A DNA stretch of 5,483 nt from an uncultured Peptococcaceae bacterium (GTDB lineage: Bacteria; Bacillota; Dehalobacteriia; UBA4068; UBA4997), in the NCBI GenBank assembly GCA_947626615.1, contig CANQSW010000094.1:1-5483 (forward strand). The letters are read 5' to 3'. Within the stretch, counting starts at the first letter, position 1. Every line of letters starts with the position of its first letter. The position numbers and the translations under genes are program-made. Positions 5,251-5,483 of this stretch are shown one piece after another. The notes below the pieces were generated by a model. It ran no database searches. It was given only the letters and a program-made list of their open reading frames with translations, and was not told the DNA's origin.

Positions 5251-5483
5251 TTATTCCCGCTTAAATTTCAGCCCCAGCGCGTAGACCTCGCTAACCGGCA
5301 GCCCGTAGCGCGCCGCCACCTCTTTGGCCGCCGCCTTATGCTTCATGCCGCCGGCCATAAGACGCGCCAGCTCCTGCTCCGCCAGCCGCGCCTGCTCCTC
5401 CGGCGCTGCTATCTCGTCCGCCGGGTCCGCCCCGGCAACGACGAGCACAAATTCGCCCTTCGGCTCGCGCTCCTGCCAGAGGG
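5251..5483 (-). CDS. rsmI: 16S rRNA (cytidine-2'-O)-methyltransferase RsmI, C-terminal part (partial)
   Basis: Only the last 76 or so residues are in the window; the gene continues beyond the right edge. The visible part starts with LWQEREPKGEFVLVVAGA, matching the KGE-F/V-V-L-V segment at the end of the SAM-dependent tetrapyrrole-methylase-like domain. After an acidic linker it ends with a small helical tail (about the last 40 residues): GGMKHKAAAKEVAARYGLP, then SEVYALGLKFKRE. This K-A-A-K-x-VA and EVY pattern is typical of RsmI, which with SAM methylates the 2'-O of C1402 in 16S rRNA (E. coli numbering). Its place directly before metG agrees with B. subtilis yabC near metS. The active site is outside the window, so its integrity cannot be judged. 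Confidence 0.88.
   Translation of the reverse strand, partial: LWQEREPKGEFVLVVAGADPADEIAAPEEQARLAEQELARLMAGGMKHKAAAKEVAARYGLPVSEVYALGLKFKRE

Noticed and set aside
3767..5284. Long plus-strand open frame of 505 codons opposite metG
   Set aside because: It lies fully antisense to metG, whose motifs are all intact. The encoded protein is rich in His, Arg and Gly with no recognisable domain, as expected for a shadow of a GC-rich gene.

Overview
All supported genes lie on the minus strand, so transcription runs from the right end of the window to the left. In that order they are: the 3' end of rsmI (16S rRNA 2'-O-ribose methyltransferase), metG (methionyl-tRNA synthetase), tatD (TatD-family metal-dependent DNase), a yabE-like cell-wall protein (two DUF348 repeats, G5, 3D domain), a membrane-anchored protein with a degenerate HD-GYP-like domain, and the first ten codons of a probable glutamine-dependent asparagine synthetase at the left edge.

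The order rsmI-metG-tatD-yabE is a housekeeping neighbourhood well known from Bacillota (in Bacillus subtilis yabC, metS, yabD, yabE). The strong GGAGG-type ribosome binding sites, two TTG starts and the DUF348/G5/3D protein also point to Bacillota. Coding sequence looks GC-rich by eye, which suggests a higher-GC member such as some Clostridia or Negativicutes; genus cannot be decided from this window. Two differences from B. subtilis stand out: abrB is absent between rsmI and metG, and rnmV-ksgA do not follow yabE.

Transcription units can be read fairly well. metG and tatD, 25 bases apart, form an operon that ends at a strong terminator (2728-2766). The yabE-like gene has its own near-consensus promoter (TTGACA, 17 bp, TAAAAT), whose -35 box sits in the centre of a 25-bp imperfect palindrome, followed by a leader of about 127 nt. 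The HD-type gene has its own promoter (TTGAAA, 17 bp, TAAAAT) and a clear terminator (104-133). The asparagine synthetase start follows with a good ribosome binding site but no recognisable promoter.

Functionally, RsmI, MetG and TatD serve translation and nucleic-acid housekeeping, while the YabE-like protein probably acts on peptidoglycan at the outer face of the membrane. The HD-like protein is the least understood gene: the fold signature is visible but several metal ligands are replaced. I see no tRNA, rRNA, CRISPR array, insertion sequence or phage gene, and most of the window is ordinary core genome.
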